Below, piece by piece: positions 1 through 5,625 of a stretch of 6,822 bases of DNA (position 1 is its first letter; the number at the start of each line of letters is the position of its first letter). The notes beneath the pieces were generated by a model. That model was not told the DNA's origin. It saw nothing but the letters and a program-made list of their open reading frames with translations, and did not search any database. The stretch is from Deltaproteobacteria bacterium (GTDB lineage: Bacteria > Desulfobacterota > Syntrophia > Syntrophales > UBA2210), in the NCBI GenBank assembly GCA_016935935.1, contig JAFGPZ010000083.1:1-6822 (forward strand), in the 5' to 3' direction. A program made the position numbers and the translations under genes.

Positions 1-1
1 A

Positions 2-382
2 AATAAAATCACTTTTCATTGTATTGATGCGGAGAAATTTGATTATAAAAAAGGGCGCTACGGGATAGTGTTTTGTACCAACCTCTTTCATCTGCTTTCT
101 AAGGAAAAAATGCGTAGGATTTTAAAAAAAATCCTGTATTCTCTTAGATATAGGGATGGGGTTTTGGTAGCACAATATCGTGATAAAAATGAAATAACAG
201 TTAGAGATTTCAACGATTTTTTCGTTATTACCAGCAATGTGAAGATTCACGGCGACGATGGGAAGTTATATCGCCGTTTTGTTGCCACTCACGCGAATCC
301 TTTTCAAAGAATTCAAAACTCCATTCGTTCCGTTTTTATTAAGGAATTTCCAAAAAGAAAGCGTTTACACGGGAAATTCTAA
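2..382 (+). CDS. Probable class I SAM-dependent methyltransferase, C-terminal part (5' end outside window)
   Basis: The frame is open from base 2 with no start needed, so the gene very likely begins upstream; a GTG at 68 would cut through the middle of a conserved-looking domain. The visible part is about 126 codons ending in TAA. Its order fits the second half of a Rossmann-fold methyltransferase: an acidic 'IDAEKFDYKKGRYGIVFCTN' strand (the usual 'F.YD.I...' motif), then 'LFHLLSKEKMRRILKKI' (the 'LHFL....' helix after it), then 'DGVLVAQYR' (the 'GG.L.' strand). The SAM-binding glycine loop would lie before the window, so it cannot be checked and the substrate is unknown. The last 50 residues are basic and match nothing I recognise. 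The gene is visibly more AT-rich than comF and pilM. No clear terminator separates it from the next gene. The family call is moderate; a TehB-like or generic methyltransferase is the best guess. Confidence 0.55.
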   Translation, partial: NKITFHCIDAEKFDYKKGRYGIVFCTNLFHLLSKEKMRRILKKILYSLRYRDGVLVAQYRDKNEITVRDFNDFFVITSNVKIHGDDGKLYRRFVATHANPFQRIQNSIRSVFIKEFPKRKRLHGKF

Positions 383-433
383 ATATATATATAAAGCCAA
401 TTTAGTAATAAATGAATATGTTATAATAACTTT
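375..433 (+). promoter_or_regulatory. Extended -10 promoter with AT-rich upstream element, predicted leaderless start
   Basis: A perfect extended -10, TG-T-TATAAT, lies at 419-427 and ends six bases before the ATG at 434. The transcription start would therefore fall on or next to the start codon. No good -35 hexamer is present. A run of alternating A/T at 380-395 sits about 40-55 bp upstream of the predicted start, where an UP element would contact the polymerase alpha subunit. No Shine-Dalgarno sequence precedes the ATG. Confidence 0.7.
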
Positions 434-2260
434 ATGAAGAAAAATACTTTCCTTGTTTTTTCGGTCGGGTTGTTGTCGCTTGCAGTTCTTTTTATGGCAA
501 GCGAGGCATTAGGCCAGCGAAGCGGAACGTGGGTGCCACCTACCCAGCAATTTCCACAAGGGAACACAACGCCACCAGTGGATGTCGGAGGTGCAGATCA
601 AATAAAAGCAGGTGGTTTTGATGCGAGAACCCTTGAGTCAACTACTGAAGGGTCTGGTGATGCAGGTATTAAGCTTAAGCCTGACACTCTCATTGTATCA
701 GGCAATAACAGTATTCGTCTGTCAGGGTTTAATGGGGCTTCATATTTCAATATTGCAAATCATATTTTATTCAATTCACTTGGAGGTTCGTTGTTGCTGA
801 ATGCACCAACAGGTCAAGTTAATGCATCTTTGTCTAAAGGGTTTGTACTCCCAAACTATTCTACAACAGTACTCGGTACTGGTGTGCCTGTGGGAACCAT
901 CACCTACTACAACGGCGACATTTGGCTTTTCACTGGCGGAACGAATTGCAACCAACAACAACCAGAAGCATTCATTCCTCCCGCGAATGCACAGGAAGGT
1001 AATTGCTGGGTGAAAGTCGGAGGAAGCACAACTCAAAGTACAAGCACAACGATTATCAGTACCGGCGGGCCGTGGACCAAAACAGGCAGTATTGTATACA
1101 CCACAGGAACCGTGGTTGCAATCGGAAGTCAGAACGGGCCTTCCATACAAATCGAGAATAATGGAATTCAATTAAAAGTCCCCACTGGCAGTCAACAATC
1201 ACAGAACACGCTTTTTCCTCAAGCAAACGCGCAAACTTCGTATCTCACGGGTCTTTCCATTGATCCAACAACAGGATTTGTTCGGATTCCAACCGCACTC
1301 ATTTTTGAAGGTGGTGCTTTAGACTATGGAGTGAAAATTAATTCGGGAACGGTAGAATTTAGCAATGTTATCGGCAAAAAAACATTTGCTCTTGGTCAAG
1401 ATGGCGCGGTTATAATGACGAAAGATGTACGGACATACGAAAACAAACTCGCCTATCTCGGCAATTTGAGTTCCGCAGGAAATTCGTATGAATGGAAAGG
1501 TTCTCAAACTCAAACACCTTCTACTCCTTACAATAATAAATGTGCGTGCGATATTGATCCAAATGCCTTGGAATGTACTGCTGCTCCGGCATCTGCTCCT
1601 TTGGGAACAAAATGCTATGACGTTTATAAGCAGTGGAATCAGCCGGGTATTAGTAAAGCAGAAGATAACAAAAAACTTTCTTTTGGAATAGAAGAGGCAA
1701 AAGCTGAATATATCAATACATATGGCCTCTTTGAAGTGGTTGCATCAAATGCGGCGGAAATTCAAATTGGAGGGAGTGTCGGGGCGGTGAATCGTTCGGG
1801 ATTGATTAATCTTTCCGACGGAACCGGATTTACAACATTAAGAGCGGAATCCGGCGCCTTGAAGATTGCCGCGGGCAGTGCAGAAGTGAAAATCAAGCCT
1901 TCCAATCTTACGCCTGCAAATTGTGTCAACAAATATATGACCGTGGACGGGAGCGGTAACTTGGTGTGTCAAGCAGTTCCCACAACACAATTGGACGGTT
2001 CAAGATTTACGACGTTCACGTATGCTTGCCCTAATGGAACAATGACTTGCCCAGGTTGGGAAAACACCCTTATGGGAGACACAGGAAAATTCAATTTCTG
2101 TTTTGTTTCCGGATATAATATAAATGGTAACGGTTTAGATTATTCCACGGGTTTGAAATGTGAAACATATTATCAAGGAGGCAATTGGTATCGAAATGCG
2201 GCAAAGATGTACGATGCAAAAGGAGATGTTTTTTGTAAGTTCACTTGTTTGAATAAATAA
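434..2260 (+). CDS. Secreted beta-rich surface/fibre-like protein with Cys-rich C-terminus
   Basis: This is a 608-residue exported protein of unknown function. The first 27 residues form a signal peptide: a Lys pair, a hydrophobic core (about 5-21) and a likely cleavage at A-L-G|Q (27/28). Residues about 45-360 and 430-490 are rich in Gly, Ser, Thr and Asn with short alternating hydrophobic strands ('IKLKPDTLIVSG', 'PSIQIENNGIQLKVPTG', 'AEVKIKPSNLTP'), as in beta-helix or tail-fibre-like proteins. Residues 148-168 ('GTGVPVGTITYYNGDIWLF') resemble a tail-fibre style turn. A four-Cys loop occupies C370, C372, C381 and C394. The last 110 residues hold several cysteines (C497, C512, C532, C539, C556, C576, C601, C605), probably disulfide-bonded outside the cell. 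Two internal A-N-A-Q motifs lie at 184-187 and 264-267. There is no LPXTG motif or C-terminal membrane anchor. The gene has its own promoter and terminator, so it is probably monocistronic. Confidence 0.8.
   Translation: MKKNTFLVFSVGLLSLAVLFMASEALGQRSGTWVPPTQQFPQGNTTPPVDVGGADQIKAGGFDARTLESTTEGSGDAGIKLKPDTLIVSGNNSIRLSGFNGASYFNIANHILFNSLGGSLLLNAPTGQVNASLSKGFVLPNYSTTVLGTGVPVGTITYYNGDIWLFTGGTNCNQQQPEAFIPPANAQEGNCWVKVGGSTTQSTSTTIISTGGPWTKTGSIVYTTGTVVAIGSQNGPSIQIENNGIQLKVPTGSQQSQNTLFPQANAQTSYLTGLSIDPTTGFVRIPTALIFEGGALDYGVKINSGTVEFSNVIGKKTFALGQDGAVIMTKDVRTYENKLAYLGNLSSAGNSYEWKGSQTQTPSTPYNNKCACDIDPNALECTAAPASAPLGTKCYDVYKQWNQPGISKAEDNKKLSFGIEEAKAEYINTYGLFEVVASNAAEIQIGGSVGAVNRSGLINLSDGTGFTTLRAESGALKIAAGSAEVKIKPSNLTPANCVNKYMTVDGSGNLVCQAVPTTQLDGSRFTTFTYACPNGTMTCPGWENTLMGDTGKFNFCFVSGYNINGNGLDYSTGLKCETYYQGGNWYRNAAKMYDAKGDVFCKFTCLNK
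944..1006 (+). repeat. Short in-frame segment bounded by AATTGC direct repeats, carrying an A-N-A-Q motif
   Basis: The hexamer AATTGC occurs at 944-949 and again at 1001-1006, with 51 bases (17 codons) between. Both copies encode Asn-Cys in frame, so removing one repeat plus the spacer would leave a smooth 'TNCWVKVGG'. The spacer encodes a Gln/Pro-rich peptide ending in A-N-A-Q-E-G. This looks like an inserted or duplicated segment, but a six-base repeat alone could arise by chance. Confidence 0.35.
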
Positions 2261-2266
2261 ATATTT

Positions 2267-2296
2267 TCAAAAACCGCGATGAATCGCGGTTTTTGA
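2267..2296 (+). terminator. Rho-independent terminator of the 608-residue surface gene
   Basis: A 13-bp perfect stem (2267-2279 paired with 2284-2296) encloses the tetraloop TGAA. The GC core is CCGCGA/TCGCGG and the right arm runs into five T's. It starts six bases after the TAA of the upstream gene. The stem is nearly symmetric, with an A-run on the left arm, so it may also work on the minus strand. It ends two bases before the TG of the next gene's promoter. Confidence 0.9.
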
Positions 2297-2298
2297 TT

Positions 2299-2314
2299 TG
2301 CTATAATAAATTCA
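2299..2314 (+). promoter_or_regulatory. Extended -10 promoter, predicted leaderless start of the 834-residue surface gene
   Basis: TG-C-TATAAT at 2299-2307 is a perfect extended -10 ending seven bases before the ATG at 2315. The expected transcription start falls at about 2314-2315. No Shine-Dalgarno sequence is present. The -35 position would fall inside the preceding terminator hairpin and does not resemble TTGACA, so recognition would rest on the extended -10. Confidence 0.7.
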
Positions 2315-4819
2315 ATGAGAAAAATTATCTTCTCCCTTTTCGTTGTCGCTCTCGTGGTTGCTGGTTCATTTGCTTTTGCACAAGAACAGCCAGAAACGCT
2401 ACGCGCGCGGGTAAGTTCGGTTACGGCGAACTCGGTCGTCATTTATCTTGACGGATGGAATCCTTCGGGGGAGACATGTACTCTTTTTCGCGATTCAGGG
2501 ACAGGAAATGAAACGCGCATCAACGTAGGCACCGCTTCATTTTGGCGCGATACAGTGCCGGCGGGCGCAACTTATTCCTACCGGCTCGTAAAAAGCCAAA
2601 GTGGTGAGATAGGCACCGCTTCAGTGAATGCCACCGTACGTCCCGGAACTATTGTGAAGGGCGTGGGGTGGAGCGCGATGGATGCTTCAGGTATCGGATG
2701 GATAAGCATCAACAGTCAATCGCAGGAACCTCAGAAAAGCGGTACTCATTCATCCGTTCCCTACGGAATTTATGCCGATGAGTCGGGTGAATTTCACGGC
2801 GTTATGTGGGCGGGACATTCCTCAACGAACGGATGGGGATGGCTTTCCCTGAACAGTGCCGACCTCATAGGGTGTCCGCAGGCGCCTTGCACGGCGCGCG
2901 TTGGCGGGGACGGAAAGATATACGGATGGGCGAGATTTACAAACACGACGATTGACGATAATTCGTGGAGCGGGTGGGTGAATCTCCGTAGTGGCGAAAA
3001 TTACGGTCTTTGTTTTGGAGAAGCCACTGGTCAATCCATAGATATATTGAATAAGGGATATTACAGCGGAAGTTCGTGTAAGGGTAATGGAAGCGCATCA
3101 AATCCCATTCTTACGGGCGCCGCGTGGGCAGGACTCAATTCAGAGGAGCCAGGGGGCTGGATAGTTTTTGCATCTTCTTCTATAGGCATCATTAATCCAA
3201 TCACTTCCTCCACTATCTGGGGCGTGAGGATACAACCCGATCCGCCACACAACGTCGCTATTCGCGATATAAAGAGTTTTTGGGCAAATCTTCCAGTTAT
3301 GTGGTATGTGGACAATACTTACGGCGGAAACTCCCGCTACGGAACCGTTATGCCACCGCAATCCGGCGATGGAGTTTATGTGGAATACAAAGCTCCAAAA
3401 ACATTGCCAAATCCCGCGAACACGACCATAAAAGTTTCTTCTACCGTTTCGGCAAATCCCGGAATAGATGAAGATCCACTTACCGTCGTGCCCCCATATT
3501 CACTTTCCTGTATTCCGGAGGGGAATACCGCCATACGTCTCATTGTCACGAAAAATTATAAGAGTGAGAATTATTTCAGTACAAACAAGCATCGTTCAGA
3601 TCTCAGAGGAGGAATAAGTAGTCCGCCACCGACCATTATTGCTTCTTCCACGACTGGTCCTCTAACTTCGTTTTTACACACAGGCCTCAAGGAAAAACAG
3701 ACCTATCATTATGATCTCACAATAACTTTTGATGATTTATATGTTATAAAAACCCCAATTATTTCATGTCAGACCGGAGCAAGTCCTTTGCCTGTGGGAG
3801 GCATTACAAATCTCAACGCGTACGGGAACACATCAAAAAGCATTTGGGTGAACTGGAAGGACGAATCCAAGCTCACGACGCCGTATGAGTTTGAGGTGCA
3901 GAAAATGCGTATTACTCCCGATCGTACGCTTCGGCTTCAATTCCAATCAACGGGGACGACAAAAGTTGCCATTGCGTGGGAGAATAAGACGCTCTGGACG
4001 CCGTACATTCAGCGGCTTTACCGAAGTAGTGATGGAGGAAGAACATTCAATCTTGTAGCAGGCCAGATTCCATACTGGCAGGGGGAAAATCCGCCAACCT
4101 CAACCATACAATACAGTTTCAGCGATGCGGTGGTCATGGGAACTTCGTACCAATACAAGCTTGAAGTGTGCTCAAGTTTGGATCTCACCGACGCGTACTC
4201 CGCACCAGTGAAGGGAGGTACCGAGAAACCTAATCTCGCTTGCGTATCTTCAGAGGCATTCAATTATCTTCATACGTGGAGTGGAGGAGAAACAAAGGTG
4301 CCGGGATTGGTAATGGAAGCTACCGCTTCGCTCATCGGCGCCGCACAGAACGCGACGATTTTTGGGTATAACATTATTCATAAGACGGCTTCCGTAATTT
4401 CAGACGGATTCCGCACAGCTCTCAATTACCTTGCCGGAATTTTCAATATGGACAGTAAAAAAACCTTTGCACAAATTGTTGAAGAACCGAAAATAGACGC
4501 CTATTTCATGACAACCGTTATCACAAAAAATCCCTCATACTATGATGAAGAACTGGAAGCGGATAACGTGTATCTCTATCGTGTGTCCATTCTTTCGGAT
4601 GACCCCTTGTGGAGCGAGTACAGAGCGGCAAAGACCCTTAAAGACGATCTTGGAGGCCCAACGGAGAACCGGCCGGTGTGCACCCGAAACAGCTTCTGCG
4701 ACGCGAACATTCAAGGTGTGAAGACAAAAGATCTTTCCGAATCTTCCGAACAGCAATGCTATGTGAACAAGGATTGCGTGAATGTAGGAAGAAGCGATCA
4801 AGGATTCCAGGAGAGATAA
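2315..4819 (+). CDS. Large secreted multidomain surface protein (Trp/Gly repeats, fibronectin III-like and Ig-like domains)
   Basis: This 834-residue protein starts with a signal peptide (basic start, hydrophobic core about 4-20, cleavage expected at A-F-A|Q, 22/23). In order it shows: a fibronectin III-like domain (about 28-109, ending 'TYSYRLVKSQ..'); four Trp/Gly repeats at about 113-133, 160-180, 202-224 and 266-285, each 'G-x-x-W ... G-W-(I/L/V)-x-(I/L/F)'; an Ig-like strand set with 'VYVEYKAPKTLPNPANTTI' (354-372); a second fibronectin-like domain (about 396-486); and a nested pair of fibronectin-like domains (about 496-775). The nested pair contains a hydrophobic helical insert (663-710) followed by 'KKTFAQ'. 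The tail has two C-x-x-N-x-x-C motifs (789-795, 815-821). There is no sortase signal or C-terminal membrane helix, so the mode of attachment is unknown. Adhesion or cell-envelope structure is a plausible role but is inferred. It is probably monocistronic, with its own promoter and a terminator within opposing comF. Confidence 0.8.
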   Translation: MRKIIFSLFVVALVVAGSFAFAQEQPETLRARVSSVTANSVVIYLDGWNPSGETCTLFRDSGTGNETRINVGTASFWRDTVPAGATYSYRLVKSQSGEIGTASVNATVRPGTIVKGVGWSAMDASGIGWISINSQSQEPQKSGTHSSVPYGIYADESGEFHGVMWAGHSSTNGWGWLSLNSADLIGCPQAPCTARVGGDGKIYGWARFTNTTIDDNSWSGWVNLRSGENYGLCFGEATGQSIDILNKGYYSGSSCKGNGSASNPILTGAAWAGLNSEEPGGWIVFASSSIGIINPITSSTIWGVRIQPDPPHNVAIRDIKSFWANLPVMWYVDNTYGGNSRYGTVMPPQSGDGVYVEYKAPKTLPNPANTTIKVSSTVSANPGIDEDPLTVVPPYSLSCIPEGNTAIRLIVTKNYKSENYFSTNKHRSDLRGGISSPPPTIIASSTTGPLTSFLHTGLKEKQTYHYDLTITFDDLYVIKTPIISCQTGASPLPVGGITNLNAYGNTSKSIWVNWKDESKLTTPYEFEVQKMRITPDRTLRLQFQSTGTTKVAIAWENKTLWTPYIQRLYRSSDGGRTFNLVAGQIPYWQGENPPTSTIQYSFSDAVVMGTSYQYKLEVCSSLDLTDAYSAPVKGGTEKPNLACVSSEAFNYLHTWSGGETKVPGLVMEATASLIGAAQNATIFGYNIIHKTASVISDGFRTALNYLAGIFNMDSKKTFAQIVEEPKIDAYFMTTVITKNPSYYDEELEADNVYLYRVSILSDDPLWSEYRAAKTLKDDLGGPTENRPVCTRNSFCDANIQGVKTKDLSESSEQQCYVNKDCVNVGRSDQGFQER
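2651..3184 (+). repeat. Four degenerate Trp/Gly protein repeats within the surface protein
   Basis: Residues about 113-290 contain four units with a first Trp (W119, W165, W205, W271) and, 10-16 residues later, a Gly/Ser-Gly-Trp followed by alternating hydrophobic residues (W129, W176, W221, W282). Spacing between units varies (about 40-66 residues), with Cys pairs C187/C192 and C233/C255 in the linkers. The repeats are visible only in protein; the DNA is not recently duplicated. Similar 'GWIS.N' repeats are, from memory, common in Parcubacteria secreted proteins. Confidence 0.7.
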
Positions 4820-4823
4820 TAAT

Positions 4824-5591
4824 TTACGTTTTTGCTATGCAGAGTCCCGCCACATGCGGGACTTTTGCCTTGTGAAGCGTCCGCGCCGCTTCTTCTATTG
4901 TTGCTCCTGAGGTGACAACATCATCCACGAGAAAAATTATTGATTCTCGAAATTTATAGGGTGTCGGAAACCCTATAAATTCAAAGCATCCTATGACGTT
5001 TTTTGCGCGCTCATTACGCGTTTTACACATTGTCTGACTTTTTGTATCACGGATTCGGCGGAGTGCATTTTCGAGTACTGTTGCACGAATTCCCGCCTGC
5101 TTGAGAAATATTGAGAACGCTTCAGCAAAGAGGAGCGATTGATTGAACCCGCGTTTCTTCTTGCGTGAAGGGGAAAGCGGAATAGGAATGAGTATAATAT
5201 TCGTTACATCAGATTCATTTATATAAGCAGGTCTTCTTATGCAGGTAGATGGAAGCGTTTTTATAAACATCGGTCCGGCAAGGCACGCTGCCGTATCGGC
5301 CGCCGCTTCCGTTCCGGAATATTTGAGAGCGTGTATGAGCCGTTTTGCAGAAATGGATTCATAGCGGAATGCCGCAAAGACCGCGACACTTCCCGTGTGG
5401 CATTTGCCTGCTTGTCCCGCATGTATAGGCAAACGTTTTCCACATGAGGAACAAACGAATTCTCCAAGCGTTTCGAGCGATGCAATACACGTTTCACATA
5501 TAAGGAGTGGTGTAGAGGGAAGTATTTTCCGGCATGAGAGGCACAAAGCAGGAAATACCGCATTAAACGCTTTTTTAAAGAAAGAAAACAT
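4824..5591 (-). CDS. comF: ComF family phosphoribosyltransferase-like competence protein
   Basis: This 255-residue protein has the full ComF layout. An N-terminal Cys-rich zinc-finger region carries C17-x2-C20, C32-x2-C35, C47-x2-C50 and a lone C64. Next come the conserved 'VFAAFRYE' and 'RLIHALKYSG' strands (71-93), then 'LIPIPLSPSRKKKRGFNQS' (134-152). The PRPP-binding loop 'LVDDVVTSGAT' (221-231) completes a type I phosphoribosyltransferase fold. In the family the last zinc pair is usually 'C..C'; here 'KCHTG' leaves a single Cys with a neighbouring His65. ComF is a cytoplasmic protein required for efficient natural transformation in several bacteria, and acts after DNA entry; its exact reaction is unsettled. 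The start is the Met just before 'FSFFKKAF', with a -10-like site seven bases upstream and no Shine-Dalgarno. It faces the surface gene tail-to-tail with a 4-bp gap and diverges from pilM. A perfect inverted repeat lies within its coding sequence (residues 204-214). Confidence 0.93.
   Translation of the reverse strand: MFSFFKKAFNAVFPALCLSCRKILPSTPLLICETCIASLETLGEFVCSSCGKRLPIHAGQAGKCHTGSVAVFAAFRYESISAKRLIHALKYSGTEAAADTAACLAGPMFIKTLPSTCIRRPAYINESDVTNIILIPIPLSPSRKKKRGFNQSLLFAEAFSIFLKQAGIRATVLENALRRIRDTKSQTMCKTRNERAKNVIGCFEFIGFPTPYKFRESIIFLVDDVVTSGATIEEAARTLHKAKVPHVAGLCIAKT
4843..4866 (+). terminator. Intrinsic terminator of the 834-residue surface gene, embedded in comF
   Basis: An 8-bp perfect stem AGTCCCGC/GCGGGACT (4843-4850 with 4856-4863) has a five-base loop and is followed by T's at 4863-4866, then GCC. 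It begins 23 bases after the surface gene's TAA. The T tail lies only on the plus-strand side, so it should act on the rightward transcript. On the minus strand the same bases encode the ComF residues 'VPHVAGL'. The T tract is short, so termination may be incomplete. Confidence 0.7.
4951..4981. repeat. Perfect 11-bp inverted repeat inside comF
   Basis: AATTTATAGGG (4951-4961) and its exact reverse complement CCCTATAAATT (4971-4981) flank a nine-base loop. In comF it encodes residues 204-214, 'EFIGFPTPYKF', between the 'ERAKNVIG' motif and the PRPP loop, a variable stretch in the family. No T run follows it on either strand, so it does not look like a terminator. It is AT-rich compared with the surrounding gene. 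Confidence 0.8.
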
Positions 5592-5604
5592 CGCATTTAT
5601 TGTA
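5592..5604 (-). promoter_or_regulatory. -10-like element of comF, predicted leaderless start
   Basis: On the minus strand TACAAT (5604 down to 5599) ends seven bases before the comF ATG at 5591, matching the spacing seen at the other three genes. The bases before it read TAG instead of the TGn extension, and no -35 is evident. No Shine-Dalgarno is present. It is weaker than the other three sites. Confidence 0.5.
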
Positions 5605-5610
5605 CTACTT

Positions 5611-5625
5611 TGTTAAAATCGGGTT
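5611..5625 (+). promoter_or_regulatory. Extended -10 promoter of pilM, predicted leaderless start
   Basis: TG-T-TAAAAT at 5611-5619 ends six bases before the pilM ATG at 5626. The intervening CGGGTT does not form a standard Shine-Dalgarno at a usable distance. No -35 hexamer is evident. Only nine bases separate it from the divergent comF -10. Confidence 0.65.

Noticed and set aside
68..382. GTG at 68 as the true start of the first gene
   Set aside because: The frame is open back to base 2 and the residues before the GTG continue the methyltransferase-like strand, so the gene is better read as truncated by the window edge.
776..1171. 131-codon minus-strand frame opposite the 608-residue gene
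   Set aside because: It is antisense to a gene with a clear signal peptide, promoter and terminator; its composition is Cys/Arg-rich shadow sequence with no recognisable motif.
2651..3184. Trp/Gly repeats as Listeria-type GW cell-wall-binding modules
   Set aside because: GW modules are about 80-residue SH3-like domains with a Gly-Trp dipeptide in a different setting; these units are shorter, with a double Trp pattern.
4640..4819. Sortase or membrane anchor at the C-terminus of the 834-residue protein
   Set aside because: There is no LPXTG-like motif, hydrophobic helix or basic tail; the end is hydrophilic and Cys-containing.
4951..4981. Inverted repeat in comF as an intrinsic terminator
   Set aside because: There is no T tract after either arm, the stem is AT-rich, and it sits before the essential PRPP-binding loop.
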